Source: Aphrophora alni (lineage: Eukaryota > Arthropoda > Insecta > Hemiptera > Aphrophoridae). From it: a stretch of 64,000 bases of DNA. Location of the stretch: positions 71,356,877 to 71,420,876 of the forward strand of contig OY740768.1 of NCBI GenBank assembly GCA_963513935.1, in the 5' to 3' direction. How positions within the stretch are numbered: position 1 is the stretch's first letter; the number at the start of each line of letters is the position of its first letter. A program made the translations under genes and the position numbers. Positions 36,925-49,900 of this stretch are shown here, in pieces. The notes under the pieces are model-generated. The model was not told the DNA's origin and ran no database searches. It saw only the letters and a list, made by a program, of their open reading frames with translations.

Positions 36925-37131
36925 AAAACTTGAACACAAGATCTCACAAAAATTACAGGTTTAGTTTTTCCTTGTTCCTTTAGTTTTGTAAAAATACGAG
37001 GGTTGGCGCAGTGCTATGTTAGTTATAGTTTAGTTATTGTATCTCATGTATCACTGAGGATGGCGACTTTGTCGTTGAAACAAGTTTGATTTAGTAAACG
37101 TAACTTTCGTGAGATCTTGTGTTCGAGTTTT
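36925..37131 (+). mobile_element. Inverted-repeat mini-element containing a hammerhead-like core
   Basis: 32-bp ends (36925-36956 and 37100-37131) are inverted copies with 29 of 32 bases matching, sharing gaacacaagatctcac. The 143 bp between contain ctgagga (37054-37060), a stem II of gcgac/gtcgt around ttt, and gaaac (37077-37081), which is a hammerhead-type core. A related inner sequence occurs in opposite orientation at 32339-32410, so this is a dispersed family. No coding capacity. Confidence 0.6.
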
Positions 37132-40100
37132 AGTCTATTTAAAAATAAAGGTTTAGATTAGGATATTTAATCATTCCTGGAAGTTTGGAATGTATTTTAC
37201 TTATTGGAACATAGTACTGGTTGAATGATAATTTCCCAAGTGGGTATTAATAATTCTACCTCAACTTTCATTAATTAAAAAATACACAACTCCCTGTATT
37301 TCACAAAAAATTAGCAGTATACAGGATGAAACCAATATAAAATAACAAATTTCATTAATGATATACGGAATAGAATAAATATTATATTAAATATAAAATA
37401 CTGAAAGTTAAATATAATATTCAATTATTCAATGAATATTTGTAAATATTAATTTAACACGAAATCTATTGATTCGATAACCAAACTAGATTTGAGCAGT
37501 GTTGTGGTAAGATTATATATATTTCATTATAGTTGATTCATACATGACGTTTCAAGACTATAAACAAACTCCTGTTGTGAAAAAGAAAATGTAACTTATT
37601 GTAACATATTATATTATATTGGTAACACACTAGTAATCTAAGAAGAGACACTCCGTGCCTAAAGATAAGTCTGAAAAGTCAAAATAACTAATACCAAATT
37701 AAATGTAAAGAAAAACTGCATGTACTGTAATCGAATCCTACGATATCCAAAATAATCCCTACATTATATAATTCCTTTTTAATTTATTGATTTTCTGTTT
37801 TGTGTGTTTAAAGGGCTTAATTTATTTATGTCATGAGTTTTTTTTCCATAAGTTCAGTAAAAAACTAGATATATAACAAACTAAAGAAGAGGTATGTGCG
37901 GATGACTGAAATTAAGCTACAAATTCTATTCCAATATCCCGCATCTTTGTTTATCAAGATGTGAGGTAGAGACGTTTTTTACTATTCCTGTTGCAATGTC
38001 CCATTTTAGTTGATAGACTACCATAAGGTATACTTAGCAATCACCTTAATATAACCTATTTTCAATAAGTAATACTAGTACAGTAATATGACTTTTTTAA
38101 AGTAAGGAATGTTTTAGTACTGAATGTTTAATTATTTTTAAAAAACTAATGACATTAAACCCACGTTACCAAGACAAAATAGTTCTGTTTAAACTGAACA
38201 ATATTTTCAGTTACTATAATTAAAGAGAAGTAATGAAATCCTATACTTTGAACTCGTAATACACTTATCTGATCGTAATTAGTAATTGGTAAAAACTCAT
38301 TTGTTCAGAATGTTTCTAGTATAGTCTACTAAATCTTTGTTTTTGCCGATAAAACGTTTGACAAATCTGTTAATCTTCTTATACTTCATTATGTGCGGTA
38401 AGCCTTTCTGAAAGGTTGATTTAAACTGCATCAGTTTATTTTAACGGAGTAGAAAGGAGTGTGTACATTGCTATATTTTTGAAAACATAATTAGTTGATA
38501 GATTTAAAACGTAAGTCCATGCTTTTTGTAATATTACAAGTACCTTCTGTAATCAATATTTGAGGTAGCAAACCTTACATTCCTCAATTTTTAGCAAAAT
38601 GTTTAGTGATTTACTATAACAATATTTTTCATTTTCATAAATTTCTAAAATAAAAAAAAGAAGTTTTTAGAATCAATGTGTTGCTTGTGCCATGTCTATC
38701 GTCCAAAAGCTTGGGATAAATTTAATAAAATTTGCTATGTGAGCATATTTTGGACATATCCCGGGATTTATTTTTTTTTCAATTTTTTCAACAACCCATA
38801 ATTTGGAAATAACTTTTATTAGAAGAGAGAGAAAATTGGGACTTTTTTTATGTCTGCTCAAGCAATTTTAATAAAATATTGCTAAAGTATAGCCTCTTAG
38901 GAACTAATAAACAAATCTTTCAATCTTTCAAGATATACAAAATTATGTATAGAAAGTAACATTTTTTTGACTTAAATTATAGGGCATCTAAACAATTCTC
39001 CATGGGGCATAATTTCTCAAAGTAGTAAAGATTTAGTGAAACGTGAGGCTTAAATGGTTCAAACCAGTATAAAAATTACAAGTGAAAATTATTACTCCTA
39101 AAAAATAATTGATAAAACAAAAATGAAAATAACTGTCGTTATTAAAATGTCGGATTTTAATCATTTACCCTCAGACACAAACTAAGCATATTTTGTTATA
39201 TATATACCAAAGACAAGTACCAAATTGATATTTTTAGTAATGAATAGTTTTCTTTTTCTTTTGGGATTGGAGAAGAGTCAATGGAAATGTTGGCCTTTTA
39301 TTTATCTGGTTATAAACCATATATTAGGTATTTTTTTACATCACAAAATATTTTTTTATATGGTAAAAATATCATTATATAAATGGTTTAGTACAAGTTG
39401 CACGTATGTATCATCAGTATCTTAATAATAGCAGAAAATACGGATATGTCTTTAAAATTTTATTATTTTCCTATACAATATTTTCCTCAGTTAAAATAAA
39501 TATGTTTTCATTAAAAAAGTTGAAGTTTGTAGGAATGTATCATATATTAATATAAAACTAGGATGAAACATTTTAATTGGACCATTTCTACGTATATTCG
39601 AATATTGAAACAAAGCCATATGTAAAACATCCCTTTATTCCAGGGTTCATTACAAACATCCTGATTCAGAAGCACTAATTGCTAAGTCCTTCCTTAGCAA
39701 ACTGGTAAATCAAGGGTACGTTTTGAATGCAATCCATGCTGTCTGTATTACGGCAATGATTTAATTTCAGCCTTACCGAAATGAAATCTACATTAAATGA
39801 ACAATGTACCATTCTTACCTTTTTTGTTACTTGATGGAATACTGTTTTAAAATACAAAATATTGACGAAAACAAAACACTATTAGGTTTGCAACACTATT
39901 TACACTACAGATTTTTATCGCATAGATATACGTACTAGCTTTTAACACATAACTTCTTCAGTTGACGAATTAATTCCATTTCCAAAGCTATCTACACACT
40001 TTCAAATCATACAAAGAAAGATATACTTCAAAATTACAGTGATACTTTTTGTATGACGAAGATTATTCTCAGTGCAATTAGTTTATTTTGAAATATAAGT

Positions 40101-40879
40101 CTTCATCTGTATGGAATTAAACAATATGAGTCATTATGTGTCAAATATATTCAATTACTGTACATTAGACGTATAAATTACTAATTAATTTAGGTTTTTC
40201 TTGGGTAATCTTCATTAATTACTGTATAACATTTACGTGTTTACCATTGCATTGGAATTTATATCGTATGATTAAATTACTGTACATTATCAGTATTATT
40301 TTCATTATTAATTATCTTCGTACATCCATACTGAAATGACTGAATAACATGAATCAACAGCGACTCTGTTTCTATAATATAACTGTGGATAGAGGGGAGG
40401 CTAGGTATTTTCAGTCACCATCGTGAGATAGCAAGGAGACCACGGTAGGGGTCACATTGGCTAGCTTGAGTGCATGACTCATTGTCTCGCTCGCACCAAT
40501 TATTTATACAACAGGGGTTTATGTATTGTAATATTCCTTGATTAATCCATAATTAGAATTATTATCTCATGTAAAATATACATATATGGTACAACATACA
40601 GTTTTGAAACATTTACAAGATATTAATGTTAGTTCTTAGCAAGGGTTTGTAACATTTTTCATAGTCAGTTAAATTTTCTTAAAGTCATTCATGTAAAATT
40701 ATAAATCATATATTTAACTAATTGAAGATACTGTAGAATCACTAATAAAGTTTTAATAAATCTTGACAGTAATCTGAATTAGTTAATCTGGTTCTATTAT
40801 TCGAAACTGTGAAAAGTGTATCGACAACAGGCTAATTAATAAAATAGTTTTTCAAAGAAAATCATTTCATCAAATCAAA
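37132..40879. other. Non-coding AT-rich DNA
   Basis: No gene is supported. The stretch 38680-39060 has a less random look (tgttgcttgtgccatgtcta, ttttggacatatcccggg) and may be an unrecognised transposon fragment. The stretch 40390-40500 is locally GC-richer. Confidence 0.5.
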
Positions 40880-41800
40880 TCATCAAAATATTTCATAAGC
40901 CCATCGAGATTAGCGGCGAACTCATCGATGTCGTCCAGGTATGTTTCAGGATTGTTTGACTCTAAATATTCCATTTATTCCTGTACATTGTGTATATTTT
41001 CGACGGTTTTCGAAAGAACATCTGCGCTTAGTGTTTGCACTTCTTTCTCAACTAAGCAGTGTTCACCACTAATCACGTCTCCAACATTTTGACGTAAAAA
41101 TCAGAGTCTTATTTCGGTACCAACCACACGGCAGTCGGAGTAGGATGGTCATAAAAAGTCCAGTGCCTCAAATTTGAGAAAAATAAGACTCAAGGATGTC
41201 CTGGTTACACGAGTTTTCAAAATATTTACACTCATATCTATAAATCCGGGGGGTACGGAAACTGATCTGAGACGAGGTTTTATAGTGACTTCACTAGGAA
41301 GAGGCTACTTCAAAGTATTCCTAACAAAACACAAAGCCTTATATGAAATTGCTCGTAGTGACAGCTTTTGTAATATCACTAGAAGACCAAATGGAACACC
41401 TAGCGTTTAAAAGTATTTTTTGTTATCACGAAGAAAATGAGCATATAAATAAATTATTCACATTTTTAAACTTAATTAACTCATCTGTAGATTCTGTAAG
41501 TCGTTTTTGTTTAGTAAATAGAAATTTCTGCTTTCAGCTTAGTATTTTCTGCTTTAAAAGAATCTTCTAGTACGTTTAATTCTGTTCCATTGTTATTATT
41601 GTCATTGTAGTCTCCTTCTTGGTTTTAATTGTATTTATTTTCAGATTCGTTACAAATTTCGCTGCTATTCAACGAATCTTGAAGTATTTTTTTAACTTCT
41701 TTTCGTACATGTCGTTTTTTGCTCTAAAATTTAGTTCAATGCAAACTACACTATTTTTTTAACTGAAGTAGAAGTTGACGTTATCTATAAATGTGACACT
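40880..41800 (-). pseudogene. Unassigned decayed coding-like region
   Basis: On the minus strand, pieces in more than one frame have protein-like composition. 41105-40865 reads as a mostly open acidic stretch (NVGDVISGEHCLVEKEVQTL, then ESNNPETYLDDIDEFAANLD) with one stop. 41580-41500 reads as a charged, heptad-like segment (LEDSFKAENTKLKAEI). The opposite strand is hydrophobic and looks like an antisense shadow. This suggests an old retrotransposon ORF1/gag-type protein or a decayed gene. I do not recognise the family. Confidence 0.3.
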
Positions 41801-42465
41801 AGATCAGTTTTTAGTTTGAGTTTTTAGGCAAATTTATAAGTTAACGTTTCAGGTCTCTTTCATAATGAACAAAACACACGCGAGCTACGTTAGCAGAAAA
41901 AGTATCGACACGTTTACAAGAGTTAATCCCCTTTCATTTGTTTTTGTTATGCTTAGGAAACTTATGAAAAGAAATATTCAACTAATTTACGTGTCGAGAA
42001 TGGTTGGCACAATCGGGGATGACAGCACATTATCGTCTCACAAAACAACAACAACAAAACACAATTAATTCTATTTATAAGTGCAAGAAACAAGTGTAAC
42101 ATAAATATCACGTCTACTGTGCAGTAATTTATTTTTTTTTATATTAATACCAAACTGTAACAAATTGCAACCAAATTTGGCTTGATGATAAACAAAGGAT
42201 TTAACGATCTGCCTAGTTATTCCCTATTCAATTTACATCAATCATTAAGGAAGCATTACACCAATGTTACAAAACAATAGAGCGATAAAAGTGTGCGATA
42301 ATAAATATCTTAAAACAAATGTTCTATATATCAAAAGCCTTATTGATAATAAACTATACTTTTATTTGCGTGTGTGTGTGTGTGTGTGTACTCTGTTTTC
42401 AATAACCATACAGAAGTCGTCAATTAATTTAATTAATTGTTATGCAACTAATAAACTACATTAAA

Positions 42466-42915
42466 GTGGTACAGATAATTATGAGTTACTATAGACTCAA
42501 AGAGAGTCTTGGTAAAAGGGTATCACAGATAAATGTTAGTTATTATTGAATAAGATAAACCTGGTAAAGGAGAACTACAGATTACACGAGTTATTATTTA
42601 CTCATGTAGAAACAAGGTGAAGTGGAACCACAGATCATCATGACCTATTATTGAATTATGTAGAAGATCGGTAAATAGGATCCACAAATGAACATGAACT
42701 ATTATAGACTTATGAAGAAGCTATGTAAAGTAAAACCGCTAATAAATATGAGCTATTGTTTACTTATGTTTAAACTAGGGAAAGTCAAACCACAGGTAAA
42801 AATGATGGATGATAGGCTTACGTAAATTCTAGGTAAAAGGGAACACTATATTATAAACTCAGCTATTATAAACTGAAGTTGAAAATAGGTAAAGAAGGAA
42901 AACAGATAAACATGA
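42466..42915 (+). repeat. ~62-bp tandem repeat, about 7 degenerate copies
   Basis: The recurring unit is close to acagat.aa.atgag.tatta, then ta.actta.gtagaaa.., then ggtaaa.g.gaac. Copies start near 42470, 42525, 42588, 42650, 42710, 42770 and 42850. Spacing drifts between 55 and 75 bp. Non-coding minisatellite. Confidence 0.75.
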
Positions 42916-43669
42916 ACCATTTTAGACACATATAGAATAATATTGCATCTTATTTTTCTATTTCTGATTGAATCTGATATGCTATTTGCACCATTTAATA
43001 AGGAATATTTTGCAACGTGTTTGATGGTGCCTATTTCTTCACAATAAAACAAGAAGAACAAACACCATGTTGAAACGAGTTAATACAAAGGTCAATTAAA
43101 GGGGTTGTAATAAAATAGGTTGCTTACTTAACAGATATTTTCGAATAAACGATTTTCTCCACCCTCTATTATGAGTGTAAGGGTGACCTTGTAGTCACTC
43201 TTGGGGATAATTAACAGGAAAATGCATTTTGGGTTGTTTTTTTTTACAAGTTACTTTTACAAATTTCATTTTATATTGAAAATTAGTGCTTGAATATAGT
43301 AATCTGAACGACACATATTCAACAATCGCGTAAAAACAATGATAAATGAAATTTTATATTTATTCTAAAACTCTCACGCGAGAAGTTTTTACCTAATCAA
43401 CAAATTTTTGGATCACTATTATTCTGAAGATACTTATACTGTTACATTCCCTCCATAAACTAAATATAAAATTAATAATCGTCACCCACACAGATATAAT
43501 ATTAGACGTTTGTTTTAAGTTAATAATCAGTGTTAAGGAATTATTTACGTATTAAAACATCCAAATAGCTAGGATACTGTTCAGAGGAAACTACTATATT
43601 AAACCGGTATCACAATAAATATCGTTATACGCAATTATATATTAATTATTTTTGTTACTAAATGTAATT

Positions 43670-43885
43670 TGTATAATGCACGCGCAAAATACAAAATTAT
43701 AATCCCAATTTTTGATTATTTTAATTTTATAATCAATAACGAAGTTCAAAATATTAAAGTGACTTCTAAACAAGAAAGTAATTGTTATTTCTGAGAGGCA
43801 ATTCTCGCTGTTAAAACTGGCAATATTGTAAATTGCAAGCTGATAAGTCTAGCTTAACCTTGTTACTAGTTTACTATTAACGTAC
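43670..43885 (-). repeat. Dispersed repeat, copy 2 (minus orientation)
   Basis: Inverted partner of 5790-6010. The best-conserved part is ctgataagtctagcttaacc at 43840-43859 and aattgttatttctgag near 43780. Confidence 0.65.
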
Positions 43886-43944
43886 GACGAAAAATAATTA
43901 ATAATTATAATTGAGTTATGTTAAGCTTTATTCATAAAAATTCG

Positions 43945-43945
<1 letters not shown>

Positions 43946-43991
<46 letters not shown>
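43946..43991. repeat. (TA)n microsatellite
   Basis: About 45 bp of TA dinucleotides. Confidence 0.9.
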
Positions 43992-43997
<6 letters not shown>

Positions 43998-46009
43998 GAC
44001 AAAAAGGAAGTGTTCGATAAAGTGTTATTATAATAAATCCAAGTTTTAGTTTGTAAACAACATTTAGTGATAATTCCATCACTGATTGCTAACAGTGTAG
44101 CAACATTTAGATGGCTCCAAAAATTTCCATTTTGAGGGTCTGAACCCGAGGCAAGACCATTGGGAGCTATTGTAACAATTCACCTCTTATAAACAAAAAC
44201 ATACTTTTCAATTACACAAATGCGTCTCAAATAAGCTCTCACCCGCTATCTGACAGTTGGTATCTCAACATTTAACCTTAGTATCATAAATTCATTTCCT
44301 ACCTAAGAACTAGTTATCTCAACTTTACATTCGGCAAAAAATATATTATAACACATACAGCTGATCCCTACCAAAACAAACAAAACACATAACCGTCACT
44401 CACAGAATGATTCCGAACTCTGTGAGAGAAGATATGTTTTGTTTCTTCAACCAATGACTCATAATGCTGCCCAAAGCATTGTAGTTTTACTGTAAATTCA
44501 GTTTAATTTCAATCTGCAAATGCTCTTGTGCGTGTTTCAAGTAAATGCTGTGTTTTACACTAATGTTTAAAAGTGTTTCTTACCACTTTCATTAAATAAA
44601 TATTTCACACAAATTTCACGTACTCTCAATAGAGGTACGTATATTGAATTTGCCACATATTTATGACAATGTGAATATTAAAGGTTTTAATTATTAAAGT
44701 CATAAATAGCTAAAATTAAGTAAAGTTTTACATTGTTTTTCTAACTTTGAATTAGCCAAGAGGTAGTAAATTATATTTAGATCATTATATTAATTGTAAA
44801 AAAAAAAAAAAAAAAACTTTTCTGTACCAGTTATTTTCGTTATATTTATTTATAAACTATGTGAAAAATTGTATAACCATAAAATTAATGTTTGAATAGA
44901 TTAGCTACCTCATAGCACCATAAGTTTTCAATAACCCATGTTCTCCAATTTGCCTTATCATCCAATCTTTGCTAAGTACAATTTCATAAAGCAAATAAAG
45001 AAATCAGTAAAACTGTATTAGTAAAAACTTATATAAATATAAAATTATAACTTTTTTAAATGTATTTTAAATTTCAATTTTAATTCAAAAGATAAAATAT
45101 ACAATGTCAATGTCAGAGTTGAAACAAAAACAGTTTGTAATGTATTTCTTTGGCAAATGGCAACAACTGGTCCTAGTGTACGGGCAAATCTTCAAGATAA
45201 ACTAACTCTTTAAGTATTGCAGAATTAGCCACTCACAGATAACTTCAACTTCAACTTCACAACTGTCTCAAACAAAACTGGTCTTATAGAATTCATGCAA
45301 TAGACATTCCACTTAAAAAAAACAAAAAAAAAAAAAATTTCTTTTAATGACATATTCTTCAGTTTTTTTAACAGTGTCAATTTGATTTATGGCTTAAGAG
45401 CAACCTCTGTCATATCTTATCTAATTTAATTAACTATAAAAAAAAAAAAAAAATTATTAAAAATACCGTGGCAATTATTAAAAATAGAATTCCAATTTTA
45501 AGAAGGGTTAACCAATAGATTATAAAATATAATTTAGGAGTGGGATTTGCTAGCACTCTTTCGGCTTCGTTCGGCCAAGGACACAAGAAACAAATTTATT
45601 TTTTTTAACATTATATTTTTTCACATAGCGTGCCTTCGAAATATTTATACTTTGATCTCAATCCACGAGACCATTACTGAAGTAAGCCATTGAAGGTATG
45701 CGGGGATCAGTAGATTAAGTCTAACAACTGCCTGGATGATCTAAGAGGAGGGGTGCTCTAAGCCAAATGTTGTTCTACCCGTGCAGAAGGCAGAATGGAA
45801 TTGGAGCTATGTTCAGCGTCGAAAACGGGTCCTATTGAAAACATGGAGAACTTCATTTACTTAGACTCTAACTTGTTGCTTTAAAATTCCTTAAAATAAT
45901 TGCACCTCTACACATTTATTTTCCTAATCCATTTTTTAAAACATTTTATATTTTATATTGCTCCAAGGTGTATGTACAAGGAATAACTGAAATTTATGAT
46001 CGTCATGTT
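43992..46009. other. Non-coding DNA with poly(A) runs
   Basis: Poly(A) runs lie near 44802, 45325 and 45440. The stretch 45540-45870 is less AT-rich (gcttcgttcggccaagg, gaggaggggtgctctaagcc) and could be an unrecognised interspersed repeat. No open frame is convincing. Confidence 0.5.
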
Positions 46010-46285
46010 TTAAGTGTGTTTTCTTCTTGTAAATATTGTAGTATTTATTAATTGTTGATTATTATATTTAGAGCAGAATGCAAGGAACATAAAGTAGGCG
46101 AGAGTTTTAATATTGAAAATACTACCATAGATAAGGTTAAATAGTTCTGCTGACTTGCCAGCATATTTAATCTGTGGAGCTGATGAATATAATTGATGTG
46201 GGATTTTTAAAATACAACTTTGGCCGACAAGAAGATCAATGCAGATCAGAAGAAGCACTAAGCTGAGTGTATTGAACAGCAACAT
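46010..46285 (-). other. Open frame with signal-peptide-like start, possible first exon
   Basis: The ATG at 46285 opens 91 codons. The first ~22 residues (MLLFNTLSLVLLLICIDLLV, then GQSC) form a strong hydrophobic core followed by small residues, as in a secreted-protein signal peptide. The later part loses any clear character. A possible splice donor, g|gtagta, lies near 46126. No acceptor or further exon is seen downstream, and chance hydrophobic frames are common in AT-rich DNA. Confidence 0.2.
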
Positions 46286-46537
46286 GAAGGAGGTCTTTTA
46301 ATTTAGATAAAAATCCCATTTTTCCAAAGTTGTAAAACTTAGAAAGATGATAAACCGTCCACAAAAAGCTACAGATATTTGTCAACTTCTCTTTCCGTAA
46401 TCATCTTTGAATTGTATCTACAAACTAACCTAAAATTATGGGCTTGTAAGGGAAATGACTAAGCAATATATTTAGAAAAGGTCAAAAAAACAATGCCTCC
46501 CCAAGTAAAAAGAAGAAGAGATCAACCTTGAAAGATC

Positions 46538-46688
<151 letters not shown>

Positions 46689-46883
46689 ACGAAGAGCATG
46701 CACGTCATAGTCAGATGGGAAAGTGTGTGATAAAGTTGGCTGGAATGTCTTCGTTACGGCTTATGTTCCACCAAAATAATAAGAAATAGATTTAAGTAAG
46801 TTAATACATATAGTTCATTAGTTCAAAAATTTGCGCAAATTGGGAGTTTTACTGGTTTCCATATATGTGAACAGTATTTTTCT

Positions 46884-46936
<53 letters not shown>
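46884..46936. repeat. Compound (CA)n(TA)n microsatellite
   Basis: About 12 bp of CA, then about 40 bp of TA. Confidence 0.9.
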
Positions 46937-46938
<2 letters not shown>

Positions 46939-49900
46939 CAATTTAAAGTTCCCACCAAAATAATACAATTTTAAATTTATGACAATTTCCATATTTATTT
47001 ATTTGAAAATTGTGAGACTACAGATTTTTCTTTTAAATTACTTTATGAAATATATTTAAGAAATGACTTGTTATTTGAAGTTATATTATTTCATTTCTCT
47101 TTAGTAATTTATAATGTATACCAACGCTCTAATTATAAATTGAGTTTTTGAAGGGATTTAATTACCATTTTATGGTCTGATTAAAGAGTTGATGAATGCA
47201 ATAAAATAATCATAATTTTAAAATCTTTTTTGAAGTTACTGCAAAATGAATGAAAATTATACATTATAGACTGTTCCTAAAATGAATCAAATATGTTAAT
47301 AAGAAATTTAAATAAAATGAGTTATCAATTCTCTCCATTCAGTAGTATAACATTAAAATTTACAACAATTAGTACATCTTGTAACGGAGAACAAAAACTT
47401 TATTATCTCAAGGTAGTAATTACCTAAGATTAAAAACAAGAAAGTTTGTGAACCGACTACTCTTCAAGTCAAATTGAATACACAGTAACAATAGTAGTAA
47501 ATTAAACCAACTAAACTCTGTGAAGTAATTAAAACTAAGAAAAGTTTTATGACTTAGTTAAAATTCTCAGGGTAAACAGTTGTAATTAAAAATAATTAAT
47601 ATATACTACTCAATCCATGTTTTTATTACAATATTCCAATATTTCATATCAAAAGCTACTATTTAAAAGTGAAGTCACTTTATGCCTATTCAAAATTTAC
47701 TTTTACTAAAATTGATTTATATATTAGTGTAAATAAATATAATAACACAAAATCGCGTATTTCATAATAAATTATAGTTGAAAATTGTTCTGATGCAATC
47801 GTATGTTCGAATAATTTAACAGTTCCTACTATTTGCAACTTTCCCACCTTGTTTTGGGGATTATTTCCCCCCTGTTGTTAATAGACAAAAAACCTCTCGT
47901 TGATTGTTGCCTTTTAAAAAAGGGAATAAAATATAGACCCCTAGCTTGTAAGTGGTCTAATATCGTCAGTGTCGAAAAGAATAAGAGTTTGTTAAGAGAG
48001 GTCTGATATAAAATATGAAAGAGAGGGATCTAACACAAGCCTACATGAAAAAAGTTCTGGATAGTGTTAACAAGGGTTCCTTCCTTGATATTTGCCATTC
48101 CCCTACTCTCTATTATACTGAGCTACTTATGCAGTATCCTTCTTGAATAAAATTTAGATTTCTTTACCTAAATAATGTTCTATAATAATAAATGTTCTAA
48201 TAATCTTGACCACCTGAATCAGTTTGAGGAAAAAGACGAGCATCGTTGAAAGTACATTCAATAACATACTTGTTACAAAAGTATATTGAAGTTAACATTG
48301 TTATTTTAAAATTTTAATTTCAAAATTTGACACAAAAACAAAACTAAATAAATATAAATGTTTAATAAACTGATAATAATTTTTTTTTAACTGAATGAAA
48401 AAAATATTAAAAAATTTATAATTTAGTATCCAACTTTAATAGTAATTTAATTACGTGTTAAGGTAAAATAGTTCATTACTATGTTTATGGCGAAGTATTT
48501 ACTTTGGAAAACGATAAGAGAATTGAAGCAATTCGTAAGACATAACCATGATCATTTTATCTGTTTTGTTGAAATGATACCTCCATTATATCAGTAATTA
48601 TATCCTATGATGCTAACTTACATTACAATCTCAATAAATAAGTATTGTTGTGATAGATTTTCGAATACTTATTTAACTGTAAAAAATATTGAGTAGGTCA
48701 TTGAAATAATTAAGGTTAGTCTATATCTTGAATTCACGAAGTAGAACTACAATGAGAAGTCACAAAAAAGTAATTATCTCACTGGGACTTATCTCTCTCT
48801 TCATGTCAGTTTCAATTTTATTTTTCACTTCCCTGGTGTCGCTTGATATGGTCACTTGAGTGTTTTTACAAAGATAGTCGCGTAATAAATATCACATATA
48901 TTTAATGGTTAAACAATTTAATAATCATGTATACTATTTATTTAAAACAGATATCCGTCTATAATTTGACTTTTAATATTATAACGATTGTGTTATGTGG
49001 AAAGTGATCGTGATTCAAATATTGTATTCAATAAGTACAAATTTTTATTCTTGTCTTTTCTTTTCCGTACGGAAAAATATGATGGCAATGAAAAAAATTA
49101 AGAAACTCGGGTACTGATTAAATATGTACAAAATGTAAACAAATAGTATAATATAGTATGAGCTACTTGTAATTTTTTACGTTAGTTCCTTTTGAACTTA
49201 AATTTTCATTTGGTGATTTCTGAGCGCGTTAACAACCGTAAATACTTAATTTTGAAAATATTCTTATTTTTACAGAAACGAAAACGTAATATTTTCCAAC
49301 ATTCCATTAATCTAGCAATAATTTAATATTTTTAGATTTCAAGACAAATTGAGATTATTTTTTTAAATTTAATATTTTTATTTTAAAACCTATAACTGAC
49401 TGAAGCCGGTGTATTAATTTATTTACATTGTCTGATTTAAAGTATTTGATTACATCAGGTTACCGCTTTCATGCAATTACATATGTTATATTTATATATT
49501 TAACATTTTAGCAACTGTGCATCAATTATTTATTTTGAAAGCTACAACTCCCATTTCACTCTGTAGCAATCAGTAGAATAAATCTGCATTTTTGTTATCG
49601 ACAGTCCACTCGCCGCCCCTCTTATCTTCCCTCTCTATATCTGTCTCTATCTAAGTACAAAGTACAACGGCTGGTTAGCCTAGCTGTTCTAAAACTCGTC
49701 TAGTCTACCTGTAATTATTCGCCATGTGAACGTCTTTTCATAGCTCCGTGAGACACATTCCTTCTTGTCTCAAAATTTACAACCTTCTCATCTCAAAATC
49801 ACTACATTCTCGTCTCAATATGTTAGTCTACAGTTGTGTGCGCTCAAGTGTTCTAAAATGTTAAATAAATTATTATTTTCACGGCACAAGATCACGTGCT

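Noticed and set aside
44090..44165. tRNA/SINE B-box-like gggtctgaaccc
   Set aside because: Only a partial match to ggttcgantcc, no A box at the right distance and no cloverleaf.
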